The notes below the pieces were generated by a model. The model searched no databases and had not been told where the DNA came from. It saw nothing but the letters and a program-made list of their open reading frames with translations. Below, one piece after another: positions 10,855 through 21,550 of a stretch of 64,000 bases of DNA; position 1 is the first letter of the stretch; every line of letters begins with the position of its first letter. Both the position numbers and the translations under genes were made by a program. Source of the DNA: Bugula neritina (Eukaryota; Bryozoa; Gymnolaemata; Cheilostomatida; Bugulidae); contig OZ037770.1 of assembly GCA_964035545.1 (NCBI GenBank), positions 15,846,642 through 15,910,641 of the forward strand. The letters are read 5' to 3'.

Positions 10855-12480
10855 CTACCAAACAGTTATAAAAGTAAATACTAGTGTAACTAGGTGATTT
10901 TAATACCTTTACTCATAACTATTACTTGAGAGAATATTTACTACATGCAGTATTATAACACAATTGTGATTTGAACACTAAAACACTTCATTTCCTATCT
11001 TTGTGAGCTCCAATGGCACAAATTCTAGCACTCATTAGGGCTTTAACAAACAGCAATAGCCTATGTTACAATTAAAAAGCCATAACATTAGCCAGAATGA
11101 TAAGTAGCCTAAAATATAACTAAAACTATAACTATAAGTAAAACATATTCCATGATATAGATATTATGTATTCAAATATTTACATTACAGTTAGTGTTAC
11201 TATAACTATAAGTTAGTTAATAAGTATAATCAAGATAGTAAGTATCATAAATATTATTATTGCTTGCAATTATATTTACATATTAATTGATATTATTAGT
11301 ATGATTACCACAATCATAATGACAATAACAATCATAATGATAATTAGTAGGTGAGTAACACTTTGACTTTGAGGTTTGACTTATACTGACACTAACAGTA
11401 ACACTAACAGTAAGCTAAGACTAAAACTGAGTGAATCTAAAACTAAAAGTAAAAGCAAGACTAAGAGTAAGATGAAGACTAAGAGTAGGTCAAAGTGTAA
11501 CTGTCTGTAACATTAACAGTAACAGATCCAAAGTTAAATTAGTTTTGCTATAGTATTAGTATTACGTCTGTATTAATATTACTATTACTATTAGTATTAG
11601 TATAACTATAAGTATTACTATATTAATATACTAATAGTAATACTAGTAATACTAATACTATTACTATTAGTATTACATTTACTATTACTATTAGTAATAC
11701 TATTAGTATTAGTATTACTATAAGTATAACTATTACTGAGTATTAGATTTAGTATTAGTATTACAACCGTAATAAATAAATAATAACAACCACAGTCGCT
11801 GGAAATTGACGATCATTATCAGCATCACTATATAATATATAAATCATGAATCATTGTGACTATTACTTTGGTTATCAATATTAATACAATAACTATAATT
11901 TATATGATAATGATAGAATTAACAAGTAACGTAACACTTGGTCGGTTCGTCCGCATTACTACCACGAATGGTGCTATAAGCAGCGCTGAGCTGTTGGTGA
12001 GTGAGTGCAATCGTTTCGGATTCTTGGATTCGAAGCTTGAATGACACCTGAATTTACAGTGAAGAACCGCAAGCTATTGCACCTATTCACCAATAACTAG
12101 GCGCTTCTTATAGAAGCATTTTTATGCCAGTATACCACGCTTTTATTTGAAGTCGCTAGAAGGAGCACGGAGTTAGGACACAAACTGAGTGTCGCGTCTG
12201 TTTACTCCAGACTTCAACTCCTGCATTCAGTTACTTATAGCTCATTAGTTAGCAAGCAGTTCAACTCACTGAACTCAAAATATCTTTTCCAGTTCAATGT
12301 TTAGACTAGTAAAAGAATGATGGAGTAAAAATGAGAGACAATGCTGGTGTCGTATCAAATGTATAAATTTAAAAGGATCTTTCCTTTGATCTAGTGAGGT
12401 CAATGTCACAATTTTTATATATATAAACACTACTTGCCTTTACCTTACACATAAATTTATAATTATACTAACAAAGCCAC
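10855..12480. other. Upstream flank of zinc-finger copy 1, no gene resolved
   Basis: AT-rich sequence with many TACTATTAGTATTAC tracts (11,560-11,770). The block 11,815-12,420 is conserved in the second unit (20,475-21,095), including GGTTCGTCCGCATTACTACC and a GC-richer segment around 11,940-12,060, and may hold the promoter or first non-coding exon of the zinc-finger genes. The 62-codon plus frame inside it is poorly supported. The uninterrupted form of the LTR element's target site is at 10,960-10,964. Confidence 0.5.
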
Positions 12481-12482
12481 TA

Positions 12483-12745
12483 TGTACTGGTGAGAATATA
12501 GACTATGTACTAGAGAGAATATATACTATGTACTAGAGAGAATATAGACTATGTACTAGAGAGAATATAGACTCTGTACTGATGGCAATATAGACTATGT
12601 ACTAGAGAGAATATAGACTATGTACTAGAGAGAATATAGACTATGTACTAGAGAGAATATAGACTATGTACTAGAGAGAATATAGACTCTGTACTGATGA
12701 GAATATAGACTATGTACTAGAGAGAATATAGACTTTGTATGTATG
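12483..12745. repeat. 23-bp minisatellite at the unit A/B junction
   Basis: About 11 copies of a 23-bp unit (TATGTACTAGAGAGAATATA). The same array type recurs at 21,155-21,530 at the B/C junction, marking both boundaries of the duplicated modules. Confidence 0.93.
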
Positions 12746-13344
12746 TATGAATACATGTGAATATTCAAATATTGATCAGGTGATGTATCTATACCACAAT
12801 GCCTTACTTTTACTCACCAATGATTCTGTGGAAGACTTCTAACACGCTGAATAAAATAAGCTAGATGCATAAAACTAGTCTCCTTCCAATTATTACACTC
12901 TCCATGTGTGTACGTGACTATTTGAAACTATTTCTCAACAAGATACATTAAGCCTTTGCAACCTGATGGAGCTTTAAAAAGTCAGCAATTACAGTTTATA
13001 ATAATGAACTTTAATAAGTGGACAAAACGCATTAAATTTGGAGTTATGATACCTTGAACACAGAATAACATGAGGACACAATTCTAGAGTGTTCAGGATG
13101 CCAATTACGAAAGAAATATTGTATTCTCTGTGCTGTGAATTGTAAAGTTATATTATGAAATTAGGAAATTTTATGTAGAACACAAGTGCGTCTAGTAAAC
13201 AGAATACTCAATATAGACAGCTGGTAGAGCTAACACATATCGCTATATTTGACTTGAGTTGTAATGGAATTGAACACATTATACCAACAGCTTACTTATA
13301 ATCACACCAATAAAACCAGACAATTCAGCAGATAAAATGGTGGA

Positions 13345-15108
13345 TCAAACAAAATTTTTATCAATTCCAAGTCTTTCTACTCTCACATAAGGAGTGTTGG
13401 TTGTATGAGATGTAACATGCTTGCTTAAGGCAGCATTACTTCTACACCTGTAGCTACACACAATACAGTTAACGTATTTCGTCTGCATATGTACACTTTG
13501 CCTATGTATCTTCAGAGTTCTTATACACTTAAATCGACTTTCACAGTTGGCGCATTTGAACTGCTTATCTTCTGTATGAATTCTCAGGTGACAATTTAAA
13601 AGCCATTGCTGAGTACATCTATAGTCACACTTTGAACACTGGAAAGGTTTTTCTCCTGTGTGAGTTAACATATGTTTAGCTAGGCTGGATCTTTGGTTAC
13701 ATTTATAGTCGCATCTGGAACATCGGAGAGGTTTTTCTCTCGTGTGAGTTAACATATGTTTAGCTAGGCTGGATCTTTGGTTACATTTATAGTCGCATCT
13801 GGAACATTGGAATGGTTTCTCTCCTGTGTGAATTAGCATATGTCTAGCTAGGCTAGATTTTAAAGTAAATCTATAGTCACATTTAAAACATTGGAAAGCC
13901 TTTTCTCTCGTATGAGTTAACATATGTGTAGATAGGTTGGATTTTAAAGCACATTTATAGTCACATTTAAAACACTGGAAAGGTTTTTCTCCTGTATGAG
14001 TTAACATATGTCTAGCTAGGTGGGATTTTAAAGTAAATCTATAGTCACATTTAAAACATTGGAAAGCCTTTTCTCTCGTATGAGTTAACATATGTGTAGA
14101 TAGGTTGCATTTTAAAGCACATTTATAGTCGCATCTGGAACATTGGAAAGGTTTCTCTCCTGTGTGAGTTAACATATGTCTAGCTAGGCTGGATTTTAAA
14201 GTAAATCTATAGTCACATTTGAAACACTGGAAAGGTTTTTCTCCTGTGTGAGTTAACATATGTTTAGCTAGGCTGGATTTTAAAGTACATTTATAGTCAC
14301 ATTTGGAACACTGGAAAGGTTTTTCTCCTGTATGAGTTAACATATGTTTAGCTAGGCTGGATCTTTGGTTACATTTATAGTTGCATCTGGAACACTGGAA
14401 AGGTTTTTCTCCTGTATGAGTTAACATATGTCTAGCTAGGGTAGATTTTAAAGCACATTTATAGTCACATTTGAAACACTGGAAAGGTTTTTCTCCTGTA
14501 TGAGTTAACATATGTTTAGCTAGGCTGGATTTTTGGTTACATTTATAGTCGCATCTGGAACATCGGAAAGGTTTTTCTCCCGTGTGAGTTAACATATGTC
14601 TAGCTAGGCGGGATTTTTGGTTACATTTATAGTCGCATCTGGAACATTGGAAAAGCTTTTCATCTTTATGAACACTGTTATCACAAACAGCTGAAAGATG
14701 CTCTCCGTGTTGTATTGCAGGTTCCAGGTCTATCTCTACATCTGGTAAAGAAAGAATTGCTACTTGATGTGTCACTAGAACATTTATTCAATGCACAATA
14801 CCACATTCATTTCTTTGTAACCCAAGAAACTATTAATCAAATGAAAATGCTAACCTGTTGGTACCTCGACTTTAACTACCAGATCTTCTGCATGATATTC
14901 TGCAGTATCTTCTACATTTTCTTCTGCAGGATTTAGCCCAATCTCTATGTCTGTAAAGATAACAATTGATGGTCACACGAAAAACCAAGTTAATGTAAAG
15001 CATGGATTAACTTCTGTAATTTACATAACAATACGAACCTGTCGGTGGTTCCACCTTTACAAAGTTAGGGCTGTATTCATTTCTTTTTTTTTCAAAATTT
15101 GTCTCCAT
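13345..15108 (-). CDS. C2H2 zinc-finger protein, copy 2 (3 coding exons, 520 aa, 15 fingers)
   Basis: Minus-strand exons are 15108-15039 (starts METNFEKK), 14950-14855 and 14741-13345; junctions are GT-AG and total 521 codons. Residues 1-65 are acidic with two VKVE SUMO-type motifs. The remainder is fifteen contiguous C2H2 fingers, the last three (CSKC, CANC, CIVC types) shared with copies 1 and 3. Unlike copy 1, the third exon continues straight into the finger array, so two introns are missing relative to copy 1. The start codon lies only 110 bp from the 3' LTR of a same-strand retrotransposon, which separates the gene from the flank present upstream of copy 1; its expression may therefore be altered. 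A paralogous DNA-binding nuclear protein is the likely product. Confidence 0.88.
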
Positions 15109-15218
15109 CTACCAAACAGTTATAAAAGTAAATACTAGTGTAACTAGGTGATTTTAATACCTTTACTCATAACCATTACTTGAGAGAATATTTGCTGCAT
15201 GCAGTATTATAACACAAT

Positions 15219-15758
15219 TGTCACAAAACTGTTGGTAGCAGTGTGACGAGTTCGAAAAGTCTGGTAGTCAGAAGTATAGAGACAAGTAGCATACAGCTTG
15301 CTAATCCAGTTGAGAGTAAATAGAGTAGACTTTATTTCTTCAGTAAGATATGCACAGATGAACTTATAAGAGTGAACTCCGAGAATGAACTTATGAAAAT
15401 GAACTGATTCGTAAACACAACTGCCTCAGTATTTATAGTAAACAGAAAAACTCTAGAACATTCTCAAGCATTCCAGTATAGAAGATTCTAGTAGGAAACA
15501 TTCCCCACATGCCAATACTATTTATAGAAAATCAAAACAAAACAAAACATTGGAATTTCCATGGTTATTTCGCAATTATTGCGCAATACCTTGTTTACAT
15601 TGCTGGGCAGTAGTTAACATGACTAACCAAAACAGTAACAATGAACAATGACCCATCTCTTTGATTAGTCTAGAATATTTATGAACATTCCTGTATAATC
15701 ATTAGGAAAAACCCGGTAAGTCTATTTATAGGTATATGTACACTCAGAATTTGTGACA
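15219..15758 (-). repeat. 3' LTR (540 bp)
   Basis: Downstream LTR relative to the minus-strand element. Termini TGTCAC and GTGACA; sequence matches the other LTR throughout on visual comparison. It ends 110 bp from the start codon of zinc-finger copy 2. Confidence 0.93.
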
Positions 15759-15767
15759 ACCCCCCAT
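15759..15767 (-). promoter_or_regulatory. Polypurine tract candidate
   Basis: On the minus strand ATGGGGGGT lies immediately upstream of the 3' LTR, the usual position of the plus-strand DNA priming site of LTR elements. Confidence 0.6.
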
Positions 15768-15804
15768 TCTAAGAGAAATTATCTTGATCATTTCTCCTAA
15801 CTAC

Positions 15805-15921
15805 TTAAAATTCTGAGTCAATTCGGCTTAGATAATCGGCTCCAACATTGTCCTTTCCTCTTGTTGACTCCACCTTGATTATGAAGTTCTGTAAATACAT
15901 AGCCCATCTCATCACTCTGCT
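15805..15921 (-). pseudogene. RNase H C-terminal remnant of the LTR element
   Basis: In a frame different from the main ORF, the minus strand encodes a 38-residue segment with MRWAMYLQNF, a KDN pair and ADYLSR, the pattern that ends gypsy RNase H domains (RW, KxN, AD-LSR). It stops at 15,805, just before the polypurine tract. The rest of RT and RNase H is absent; the deletion junction is probably near 15,920-15,930, where the integrase ORF loses resemblance to known domains. Confidence 0.7.
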
Positions 15922-18900
15922 GTTTATTACTGTACAGGTCCAACAAATTATCTTCGCATTCTTCTCTTTCCTTATCGTGATCAATAATTCCAGCACCAGC
16001 AGCATCTAGAGTCATTACAGCTCCAACAGTCATAGAGTCGGTAGGCGTCTCCCGCTCAAAATATTTCTTCAGCATGTTGGCATGGTATGTTCTCCTCTTG
16101 CCTTTAATGTTGATGATGTAGTCATTTAGTCTGACTTTCTCCTCAATATTGAATGGTCCTTGCCAATGCATCAGCAATTTATTTCCATCCGTAGGTAAAA
16201 GAATGAGCACTTTGTCACCAGATTTGAAGTCTCTCTGCTTAGCTTTCTTGTCAAAATAGTGTTTGTATCTTTTTTGACTGTCTTTTAGCGAAGCTAGTGC
16301 CATTTCCATCATGTCATCTAAACGCTCTCTCAATTCAAAAACATGTTGATAGCAGGTCTTGACTTCATCGGCAGTGTCTTCTTTTGTCCAAAGTTGTCGC
16401 AGGATGTACATTGGTCCACGTACAGTTCTTCCATAGAGTAACTCGAATGGGGCGAAGCCTGTTGATTCCTGTGGGACTTCTCTATATGCAAATAGAGCCG
16501 CATTGATGAACCGATGCCACTGTCTTGGCTCTTTAGCACACAACTTTTTTAACATACTCTTGAGGGTTCCGTTGAACTTTTCCACAAGTCCATTGGCCAT
16601 TGCATGGTATGGTGAGGTAGGAAGTTGTCGCATGTCAAGTAATCTGGTAAACTCTTTCATGTAATCCGAGATGAATTGAGTTCCTTGGTCGCTTATCACC
16701 TCCTCTGGTATCCCAACACGACTGTATATGTCAAGCAGCGCTTCAGCTACAGTAGCTGAGTCAATGTTCTTCAATGGTGTAGCTTCAGGGTATCTTGTAG
16801 CATAGTCAACTAAAGTTAGGATGTAGCGGTGTCCTTTCTCACTTGGAGGGTTAATTGGTCCGACTAGGTCTATTGCACATCTCTTGAATGGGGTGTCAAT
16901 TAGTGGTGTTTCCTGTACTGGAACTTTCATGACTGAGCCTTTTTTCACCGTCTTCTGGCAAATGTCACATGATTGACAGAAACGTACGACATCTCCGTTT
17001 AGTCCTGGCCAGAAGAAGTTGGAAAGCACTCTATCAGTGGTTTTCTTTACTCCTAGGTGTCCGCTCATTATGCAGTCATGAGCTTTCTGTAGAACTTCCT
17101 TCCTCAGAGAACTGGGTACCATGAGTTGTTTAACAGGTTTTACACTGAAAGACTTCGATTCGGTGTACTCACGGTACAGAATCTTGTTTCTCACCACAAA
17201 CCTGGTGGTGCATCCCTTTTTCTCCTTCACTTCTTTTGCATCGAAGAAACGCTCCAATGTGGGGTCATCTCTCTGCAGTCTGGCTATTTCATCTTTCCCT
17301 ATACTTAATGGGTTAGCATTTGAATCAATCATCAGGGGTTTGTCTCCTGACTTCTCCTTGACAGCTTGAGCTCTTGTGGTTACGGCGCAGTCCTTCCAGT
17401 TTTCCAGCGGCTGGTCAGCTGATCTCGCTCCATCCACATTCCCAATAAGCAGGTCACAAATCGTCTTGTCCATTACTGCAGCTTTGACGACACCATTGTA
17501 AAATGGTGAGCGCACTGAGATAAGTGCCCACTGAGCATCCCTAACACTTGCATCAGCCATCTTCAAATAAACTGATTCTCCAGTTAAATGTTGAGGTTGC
17601 ACGTACTTTGCATTGACTACAATGCAACCACAGCCGGTGTCGCGCATTACAGTAGCTGGTTGGCCATTAATTTCCGCATCAAATATTGCTGTGCCCCCAT
17701 CTTTGAATTTAGGTCCATTCTTGCAAACAGCAGCGTTGATAAACTTTTTACCATTAACTATGATTTCTGTAGGTTCTTCCACTTTAGATGAGATTCCTGG
17801 ATCTATGACCACGGTCTTATTCTGAGTAGTCCCTATTGCAGCAGCAGCACGCACTGACCTTCCACCATACTTTCTGCAGTCAGAAGTATTGTGATTGTTC
17901 ATCTTGCAATGTGAACAGTACTTCTTCCCTCGCCGTGGGCAGTTACGAGCAATGTGTGACTTATCTTTGCAGATGAAGCATGCACCATCGCTTTTACTTC
18001 CTTGTTCAGCATTCATGCTATCGGCAGGTGTGTTTTCCATCCTTTTTGTATTAGTTTTCTTTGTCTTTGCTAGTTTCCTTCCACGAGCGTGCAAGAACAG
18101 TGACGCTGCATCACACATATCCTCACTGCTGTTGTAGGAATTTTGCTTTAAGTGCACAGCTAAGTCGTCTGGGCATGATGATATAAATTGTTCAGTCGCC
18201 ACTAGTTTGGCTATGTCCATGCCCCCTGAAAGCTCCACCCACTTGTGCACGTAAGTTTCTATCCTAGTGAATAGTTGGGCAGGAGTTTCATCCTCGTAAG
18301 CTTCTGCCTCTCTGAGCTTTTTTCTGTAGCCCTCTTGAGTCAAGTTAAAGCGCTCCAACAAGGCTTCTTTGACTTTTTTATAATTTCTACGATCGGTAGG
18401 TGACAACCGGATGTAAGCTTCTGTTGCCGTACCCCTTAGGTACTGACTGAGATGGTAGGGCCAATCTCCCTTGTCCCAGTTACATCCTTCGGCAACCCAC
18501 TCGAACCGCTCTAAATAGCTATCCATTTCATCCACCTTCTCATCAAAGAATGGTATTTTTGGTTTTGGTTTGTTAGTTATTTCTAACCTGGTGCTCTCAT
18601 GTCTTGAGTGCTCCAAACTTATGTCAGCTTTCAGCTTTTCCATATCTAATTCATGTCGTTGTCTTCTCTCTTCTGCTTCCTGGTCAGCTTTAATCTTGAG
18701 TGCCATTGCCTCCTGATCAGCTTTAACCTTGAGTGCCATTGCCTCCTGATCAGCTTTAACCTTGAATGCCGTTGCCTCCTGATCAGCTTTTATCTTCATC
18801 TCCATTAAGGCTTTCTCATTCTCTTGCCTGATCTTTTCCGCTTCACGCTCTAATCTACGCTCCTCTCGATCCTTTTCTTTTTCCTCTCGGTCCTTTTCTT

Positions 18901-19012
18901 TTTCCTCTTGTGCAGCAACAATGGGCAGGTTCTTTTCAACAAAAGCTACGAGCTTGTCCTCCACTAATCCAAGATCTTTACCCATTTGTGTCACTCTCTC
19001 CAACAACGCCAT
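15818..19012 (-). CDS. Gag-protease-integrase polyprotein lacking reverse transcriptase (1,064 aa)
   Basis: Residues 34-147 form a charged coiled coil with four KADQEA repeats. Residues about 225-312 resemble a SCAN/gag capsid fold (ETPAQLFTRIETYV, then LVATEQFISSCPDDL). Two CCHC zinc knuckles follow (C345, C348, H353, C358; C366, C369, H374, C379). The aspartic protease motif is DTGC at 458-461. Integrase has the HHCC finger (H645, H652, C682, C685), the catalytic triad D715, D775, E811 (DX35E), and a GPY/F-type module with WQGPF at 950-954. Between protease and integrase only about 100 residues occur, too few for RT. The last ~30 residues are read out of frame across the RNase H remnant. 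It would encode capsid and integrase but cannot copy itself. Confidence 0.92.
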   Translation of the reverse strand: MALLERVTQMGKDLGLVEDKLVAFVEKNLPIVAAQEEKEKDREEKEKDREERRLEREAEKIRQENEKALMEMKIKADQEATAFKVKADQEAMALKVKADQEAMALKIKADQEAEERRQRHELDMEKLKADISLEHSRHESTRLEITNKPKPKIPFFDEKVDEMDSYLERFEWVAEGCNWDKGDWPYHLSQYLRGTATEAYIRLSPTDRRNYKKVKEALLERFNLTQEGYRKKLREAEAYEDETPAQLFTRIETYVHKWVELSGGMDIAKLVATEQFISSCPDDLAVHLKQNSYNSSEDMCDAASLFLHARGRKLAKTKKTNTKRMENTPADSMNAEQGSKSDGACFICKDKSHIARNCPRRGKKYCSHCKMNNHNTSDCRKYGGRSVRAAAAIGTTQNKTVVIDPGISSKVEEPTEIIVNGKKFINAAVCKNGPKFKDGGTAIFDAEINGQPATVMRDTGCGCIVVNAKYVQPQHLTGESVYLKMADASVRDAQWALISVRSPFYNGVVKAAVMDKTICDLLIGNVDGARSADQPLENWKDCAVTTRAQAVKEKSGDKPLMIDSNANPLSIGKDEIARLQRDDPTLERFFDAKEVKEKKGCTTRFVVRNKILYREYTESKSFSVKPVKQLMVPSSLRKEVLQKAHDCIMSGHLGVKKTTDRVLSNFFWPGLNGDVVRFCQSCDICQKTVKKGSVMKVPVQETPLIDTPFKRCAIDLVGPINPPSEKGHRYILTLVDYATRYPEATPLKNIDSATVAEALLDIYSRVGIPEEVISDQGTQFISDYMKEFTRLLDMRQLPTSPYHAMANGLVEKFNGTLKSMLKKLCAKEPRQWHRFINAALFAYREVPQESTGFAPFELLYGRTVRGPMYILRQLWTKEDTADEVKTCYQHVFELRERLDDMMEMALASLKDSQKRYKHYFDKKAKQRDFKSGDKVLILLPTDGNKLLMHWQGPFNIEEKVRLNDYIINIKGKRRTYHANMLKKYFERETPTDSMTVGAVMTLDAAGAGIIDHDKEREECEDNLLDLYSNKQQSDEMGYVFTELHNQGGVNKRKGQCWSRLSKPN

Positions 19013-19085
19013 AATGTCTCAACAACTGTTAATTAATCCTGTGTATACTCACGTTGTAACTGATAACTTCCCTGTGTGCGACTGA

Positions 19086-19106
19086 GACTTCCCGGAGCAG
19101 CCCCCA
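19086..19106 (-). promoter_or_regulatory. Primer-binding-site candidate
   Basis: Two bases downstream of the 5' LTR the minus strand reads TGGGGGCTGCTCCGGG, starting with the TGG that pairs to the CCA end of a tRNA. The primer tRNA could not be identified by eye. Confidence 0.5.
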
Positions 19107-19108
19107 AT

Positions 19109-19648
19109 TGTCACAAAACTGTTGGTAGCAGTGTGACGAGTTCGAAAAGTCTGGTAGTCAGAAGTATAGAGACAAGTAGCATACAGCTTGCTAATCCAGT
19201 TGAGAGTAAATAGAGTAGACTTTATTTCTTCAGTAAGATATGCACAGATGAACTTATAAGAGTGAACTCCGAGAATGAACTTATGAAAATGAACTGATTC
19301 GTAAACACAACTGCCTCAGTATTTATAGTAAACAGAAAAACTCTAGAACATTCTCAAGCATTCCAGTATAGAAGATTCTAGTAGGAAACATTCCCCACAT
19401 GCCAATACTATTTATAGAAAATCAAAACAAAACAAAACATTGGAATTTCCATGGTTATTTCGCAATTATTGCGCAATACCTTGTTTACATTGCTGGGCAG
19501 TAGTTAACATGACTAACCAAAACAGTAACAATGAACAATGACCCATCTCTTTGATTAGTCTAGAATATTTATGAACATTCCTGTATAATCATTAGGAAAA
19601 ACCCGGTAAGTCTATTTATAGGTATATGTACACTCAGAATTTGTGACA
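19109..19648 (-). repeat. 5' LTR (540 bp)
   Basis: Upstream LTR of the minus-strand element, same length and sequence as the copy at 15,219-15,758, followed outside by the 5-bp ACAAT target duplication. Confidence 0.93.
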
Positions 19649-19653
19649 ACAAT

Positions 19654-21150
19654 TGTGATTTAAACACTAAAAACACATCATTTCCTATCTTTGTGAGCTC
19701 CAATGGTACAAATTCTAGCACTCATTAGGGCTTTAACGAACAGCAATAGCCTATGTTACAATTAAAAAGCCATAACATTAGCCAGAATGATAAGTAGCCT
19801 AAAATATAACTAAAACTATAAGTAAAACATATTCCATGATATAGATATTATGTATTCAAATATTTACATTACAGTTAGTGTTACTATAAGTTAGTTGATA
19901 AGTATAATCAAGATAGTAAATATTATTATTGCTTGCAAATATATTCACATATTAATATTATTATTAGTATGATTACCACAATCTGAATCATAATGACAAT
20001 AACAATCATAATGATAATTAGTAGGTGAGTAACACTTTGACTTTGAGGTTTGACTTATGCTGACACTAACAGTAACACTAACAGTAACTGTAAGCTAAGA
20101 CTAAAACTGAGTAAAACTAAAACTAGAAGTAAGACTAAGAGTAAGATGAAGTCTAAGAGTAGGTCAAAGTGAAAGTGTAACATTAACGGTAACAGATCCA
20201 ACTTTAAAGTTAAATAACTTTTGCTATTAGTATTACGTCTGTATTAGTATAACTCTTACTATTAGTATTATTATTAATATAACTATAAGTATTACTATAT
20301 TAATACATTAATACTATTACTATTAGTAATAGTAATAGTAATACTAATAGTAGTATTAGTATAAGTATTACTAATAGTAATACTAATAGTAATAGTATTA
20401 GTATAAGATTAAGTATTAGTCTATTACAACCGTAATACTAATAACTAATAAATAAATAATAACAACCACAGTCGCTGGAAATTGACGATCATTATCAGCA
20501 TCACTATATAATATATGAATCATGAATATTGTGACCATTACGTTGGTTATCAATATTAATACAATAACTATAATTTATATGATAATGATAGAATTAACAA
20601 GTAACGTTACACTTCGTCGGTTCGTCCGCATTACTACCACGAATGGTTTTATAAGCAGCGCTGAGCTGTTGGTGAGTGAGTGCAATCGTTTCGGATTCTT
20701 GGATTCGAAGCTTGAATGACACCTGAATTTACAGCGAAGAACCGCAAGCTATTGCATCTATTCACCAATAACTAGGCGCTTCTTATAAAAGCATTTTTAT
20801 GCTAGTATATCACGTTTTTTAATTGAGTCGCTAGAAGGAGCACGGAGTTGAGACACAAACTAAGGGTCGCGTCTGTTTACTCTAGACTTCAACTCCTGCA
20901 TTCAGTTGCTTATAGCTCATTAGTTGACAAGCTGTTGAACTCACCGAATTCAAAATATTTTTTCCAGTTCAATGTTTAGACTAGTAAAGGAATGATGCAG
21001 TAAAAATGAGAGACAATGCTGGTGTCCTACCAAATGTGTAAATTTAAAATGATCTTTCCTTTGATCTAGTGAGGTCAATGTCACAATTTTTATATATATA
21101 AACATTACTTGTCTTTACCTTACACATAAATTTATAATTATACTAACAAA
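19654..21150. other. Unit B upstream flank, no gene resolved
   Basis: Collinear with 10,965-12,480 and containing the same conserved block (about 20,475-21,095). Short AT-rich tracts differ in length between the copies. No exon could be assigned with confidence. Confidence 0.5.
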
Positions 21151-21154
21151 GCCA

Positions 21155-21530
21155 CTATGTACTGATGAGAATATAGACTATGTACTGATGAGAATATAGA
21201 CTATGTACTGATGAGAATATAGACTATGTACTGATGAGAATATAGACTATGTACTAGAGAGAATATAGACTATGTACTAGAGAGAATATAGACTATGTAC
21301 TAGTGAGAATATAGACTCTGTACTAGTGAGAATATAGACTATGTACTAGAGAGAATATAGACTATGTACTAGAGAGAATATAGACTATGTACTAGAGAGA
21401 ATATAGACTATGTACTAGAGGAAATATAGACTATGTACTAGAGAGAATATAGACTATGTACTAGAGAGAATATAGACTATGTACTAGAGAGAGTATAGAC
21501 TATGTCGTAGAGAGAGTATAAACTATGTAT
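21155..21530. repeat. 23-bp minisatellite at the unit B/C junction
   Basis: About 16 copies of the TATGTACTAGAGAGAATATA unit found at 12,483-12,745, with a CTGATGAG variant in the first copies. Confidence 0.93.
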
Positions 21531-21550
21531 GTATGCATGAATACATGTGA

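Larger units (their letters stand above)
7435..12480. repeat. Segmental duplication unit A (zinc-finger module)
   Basis: This roughly 5-kb block is near-identical to 12,763-15,218 plus 19,649-21,150 (unit B, split by a retrotransposon) and partly to 21,551-22,992 (unit C). Shared landmarks are the block beginning ATATTGATCAGGTGATG, the zinc-finger gene, its 5' exons, and a non-coding block ending near a 23-bp minisatellite. The unit boundaries are set by eye. Confidence 0.8.
15219..19648 (-). mobile_element. Ty3/gypsy LTR retrotransposon, Gmr1-like, RT-less (4,430 bp)
   Basis: Two 540-bp LTRs (15,219-15,758 and 19,109-19,648) read identical by eye, beginning TGTCAC and ending GTGACA. A 5-bp target duplication ACAAT flanks it (15,214-15,218; 19,649-19,653), and the unoccupied site survives in unit A at 10,960-10,964. 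On the minus strand the order is 5' LTR, primer-binding-like site, gag-protease-integrase ORF, RNase H remnant, polypurine tract, 3' LTR. Reverse transcriptase is missing. Identical LTRs imply a recent insertion, so the RT-less form was probably mobilised in trans by an autonomous relative. Integrase upstream of RNase H and a SCAN-like Gag are Gmr1-lineage traits. Confidence 0.92.
12763..21150. repeat. Segmental duplication unit B (interrupted by LTR element)
   Basis: Second copy of the zinc-finger module. It is collinear with unit A except for the retrotransposon between 15,219 and 19,648, the different finger number, and small indels in the AT-rich flank. Confidence 0.8.

Noticed and set aside
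11856-12044. 62-65-codon plus frames conserved at 11,856 and 20,522
   Set aside because: The two are copies of the same duplicated non-coding block; the encoded sequence begins in AT-rich simple sequence and shows no domain.
17121-18137. Several 60-82-codon plus frames inside the LTR element
   Set aside because: Antisense shadows of the Gag-protease-integrase ORF.
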